Positions 62,167 through 64,000 of a stretch of 64,000 bases of DNA are shown one piece after another; the stretch's first letter is position 1, and every line of letters starts with the position of its first letter. A program made the position numbers and the translations under genes. Source of the DNA: Planctomycetota bacterium (GTDB lineage: Bacteria; Planctomycetota; B15-G4; SIAN01); the NCBI GenBank assembly GCA_016795285.1, contig JAEUIC010000038.1, forward strand, positions 1 through 64,000, written 5' to 3'. The notes under the pieces are model-generated. The model was not told the origin of the DNA. It did not search any database and saw only the letters and a list, made by a program, of their open reading frames with translations.

Positions 62167-63931
62167 GGGATGCGATCTTGCGGGAGGGGCGTCGGGAGCG
62201 AGACGGCGCGCGAGCTTAGTCGTGGCGCTGCTCGTCGCCAGCTGCGGCGAGCGCGGTGAAGCGCCCCCGCCCGCGGCGCCACCCAGCGCTTCGCCCGCCG
62301 CGCTCGACGCCGCACCCACCGCCGAGCCGCGCTACCGCACGCTCGAGCTCGCCGATCCGCGCCGCGCCGAAGTGGCGCTGCTGGTGCAGGGCGAGGCGCA
62401 GGTCGCCTGGTTCGCGCGCGGCAAGGGGACGCTCGCCGTCACGATCGAGCTCGACGATGGCAGCAGCGCGACCGAATCGATCGAACTCACCGGCGAGGCG
62501 CGCGCGCCCGCGGTCCACCCGCTGCCCGGCCGCGGCGCCCGCGCGCTGCGACTGCTCGCCGCGGCGCCCGCCGGCGTCACCTTCGAGTCGCTGCGCGTGA
62601 AGGACGAGGGCGAAGTGCTGCCCCCTGCCGGCGCGCTCGCCGGCGCGCTGCGCAGCCGTTCCCTCGCGATCGTCCTCTGCGACGCGCTGCACGCCGCCCA
62701 CCTCTCCTGCTACGGCAGCGCCAACGCCACGAGCCCCCACCTCGACCAGCTCGCGCAGCAAGGCGTGCGCGCCGCGCAGCTGCGCTCGCAGACTTCGTGG
62801 ACGATCCCCTCGGTCGCCACCCTCTTCACCGGCGTCGAGCAGGAGACGCATGGCATCCGCGACGTCGGCCACGTGCTCGACCCGGAGCTGCCGACGCTCG
62901 CCGAGCGCTTCCGCGACGCGGGCTACCGCACCGCGGCGTTCCTGCAGAACAAGCTGGTGACGCGCGAAGCGGGGCTCGCGCGCGGCTTCGAGAGCTGGAA
63001 CGAGTACCCCGGCGCGTCGCGCGGCTTGCTGATGCCGGACCTCGCCAAGTTCCTGGCGCAGCCGCCGCCGAACGACCCGCGCCCGCTCTTCCTCTACGTC
63101 CACCTGCTGCCGCCGCATGCGCCCTACGCGCCGCCCGCCGACTTCGCCGGTCGCTTCGGCTCGCCGCAAGGACCGGCCGACGGCTCGGTCGAGTTCTTGG
63201 GCCGCCTCGCGCAACGCTCGCCGCACGCGAACGACCCGCACGTGCAGACGATGCGCGCCCTCTACGACAACCATGTCGCCTACGGCGATGCGCTGCTCGG
63301 CGAGACGGCGCGCCTCTTCTTCGCGCGCGGCCGCGAGCCGTCGGCGCTGCTCTTCACCTCCGACCACGGCGAGGCGTTCGGGCAGCACGATGCGGTCGGC
63401 CACAACCTGCAGGTGCACGACGAGATGGTGCACGTGCCGTTCGTGCTGGTGGCGCCGAACTCGCCGCTGCCGGCCGGTCGCGTCGTCGACGCGCCGCTCT
63501 GGATGCCCGACCTGCTGCCGACCGTGGCCGAGCTCTTCGCGTTGCCCGCCGCCGACGATCCCGACACGCCCGCGCCCGGCCGCTCGTTCGCGGGATTGCT
63601 GGCCGCCGACGCGGCGAGCGCGGCGCCGCGCGCGCAACGACTCTCGGCGCGTTGGGTGAACGGCAACGCGACGCAGCGCGCGATCGTCTGGGGCCGCTTC
63701 AAGCTGGTCGCGCCGGCCGGTCGGCGCATCGCCGCGCTCTACGACCTCGCCGCCGATCCGCAGGAGCAGCACGACGTCAGCGCCGCCCATCCGCTGGTGG
63801 CGGCAGCGCTGCGTGCCGAGCTCGCGAACTGGGTGGCGCAAGGGGTCCGTTCGGTCGCTGCGGAGGGATTCGCTCCCGACGCCGCGTTGCAGCGCGAACT
63901 CGAGGCGCTCGGCTACACCGGCGACCACTGA
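62165..63931 (+). CDS. Sulfatase-superfamily lipoprotein with Thr at the nucleophile position
   Basis: 588 residues from ATG 62165, giving a lipobox (VALLVAS then Cys27) after a basic MGCDLAGGASGARRRASL. A beta domain (about 45-150) precedes the alkaline-phosphatase-like fold: SLAIVLCDALHAAHLSCYGS (first metal motif, one Asp), TSWTIPSVATLFTGVEQETH (about 210, where sulfatases have C/S-x-P-S-R and this has T-x-P-S-V), LYVHLLPPHAPYAPP, and FTSDHGEAFGQHD near 400. Lacking the Cys/Ser for formylglycine, it is probably a phosphatase or phosphotransferase-like member, not a classical sulfatase. Its ATG overlaps the divergent start in CATG; TTG 62177 is an alternative start. Confidence 0.85.
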   Translation: MGCDLAGGASGARRRASLVVALLVASCGERGEAPPPAAPPSASPAALDAAPTAEPRYRTLELADPRRAEVALLVQGEAQVAWFARGKGTLAVTIELDDGSSATESIELTGEARAPAVHPLPGRGARALRLLAAAPAGVTFESLRVKDEGEVLPPAGALAGALRSRSLAIVLCDALHAAHLSCYGSANATSPHLDQLAQQGVRAAQLRSQTSWTIPSVATLFTGVEQETHGIRDVGHVLDPELPTLAERFRDAGYRTAAFLQNKLVTREAGLARGFESWNEYPGASRGLLMPDLAKFLAQPPPNDPRPLFLYVHLLPPHAPYAPPADFAGRFGSPQGPADGSVEFLGRLAQRSPHANDPHVQTMRALYDNHVAYGDALLGETARLFFARGREPSALLFTSDHGEAFGQHDAVGHNLQVHDEMVHVPFVLVAPNSPLPAGRVVDAPLWMPDLLPTVAELFALPAADDPDTPAPGRSFAGLLAADAASAAPRAQRLSARWVNGNATQRAIVWGRFKLVAPAGRRIAALYDLAADPQEQHDVSAAHPLVAAALRAELANWVAQGVRSVAAEGFAPDAALQRELEALGYTGDH

Positions 63932-64000
63932 CTTCCTGCCGTCGACCGGCCGGCGGATGTCACGATCGTGAGCGGAACGGACAGCGGCTTCGTGCGCTAG

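Overview
The window is a very GC-rich bacterial chromosome segment that is almost entirely protein-coding. Its gene content points to Planctomycetota: DUF1549/DUF1553 and DUF1501 genes side by side, two DUF1080 proteins, TPR/FG-GAP/UnbV proteins, three DUF3604 proteins, a soluble Ser/Thr kinase next to an ECF sigma factor, and many secreted or lipobox proteins of unknown role. No rRNA, tRNA, IS element, phage or CRISPR array was found. Starts were chosen mainly by GGAG-type Shine-Dalgarno (SD) spacing and signal peptides. Most long overlapping frames are shadows of the high GC content.

Layout. 1-8824 (minus): a partial FG-GAP protein and two giant paralogous TPR/VCBS/UnbV proteins. 8947-11049: argS, followed by a 0.8 kb non-coding stretch with hairpins and a four-copy tandem repeat. 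11839-15529: DUF1080, DUF523 and urate-oxidase-N-like membrane genes (minus), then EVE and ISC-type ferredoxin genes (plus). 15701-18523: a large membrane-anchored carboxypeptidase-regulatory-like protein. 18530-19791: cytochrome oxidase subunits III and IV plus a tiny membrane protein. 19867-25833: a ketoacyl synthase fused to a degenerate second copy, an M16 peptidase, a kinase with 18 tandem pentapeptides, and an ECF sigma factor. 25830-31345: an EamA transporter, an erythromycin-esterase-like protein and a large BNR propeller protein. 31461-34359: a variant metallophosphoesterase overlapping a transglutaminase-like gene. 34426-39911: a vWA/HEAT protein, a saccharopine-dehydrogenase-like enzyme, an alpha/alpha-toroid protein and a Cys-rich/poly-Asp lipoprotein. 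40103-42788: a double DUF1080 protein and a VKOR-thioredoxin fusion. 42841-52519: three DUF3604 paralogues with a short CDP-alcohol phosphatidyltransferase-like gene between the first two. 52533-54035: a chromate-transporter-family protein. 54156-63931: a secreted propeller-like protein, a zincin, the DUF1501 and DUF1549/1553 pair, and a divergent sulfatase-superfamily lipoprotein.

The most unusual signal is a repeat with core CGGAACGCTCCCGGATCGG. It recurs at the 3' ends of genes, always in the same orientation relative to the gene. Convergent genes can carry it as facing arms, and in two places it is read in frame as the peptide RSGSVPP. Other notable items are the kinase's 18-unit A-x-G-x-x pentapeptide array, the KS-KS fusion, the 25-26 bp tandem repeats after the DUF1080 gene, the truncated phosphatidyltransferase, and the divergent genes whose start codons overlap in one CATG. 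No database search was possible, so family names rest on motifs recognised by eye.
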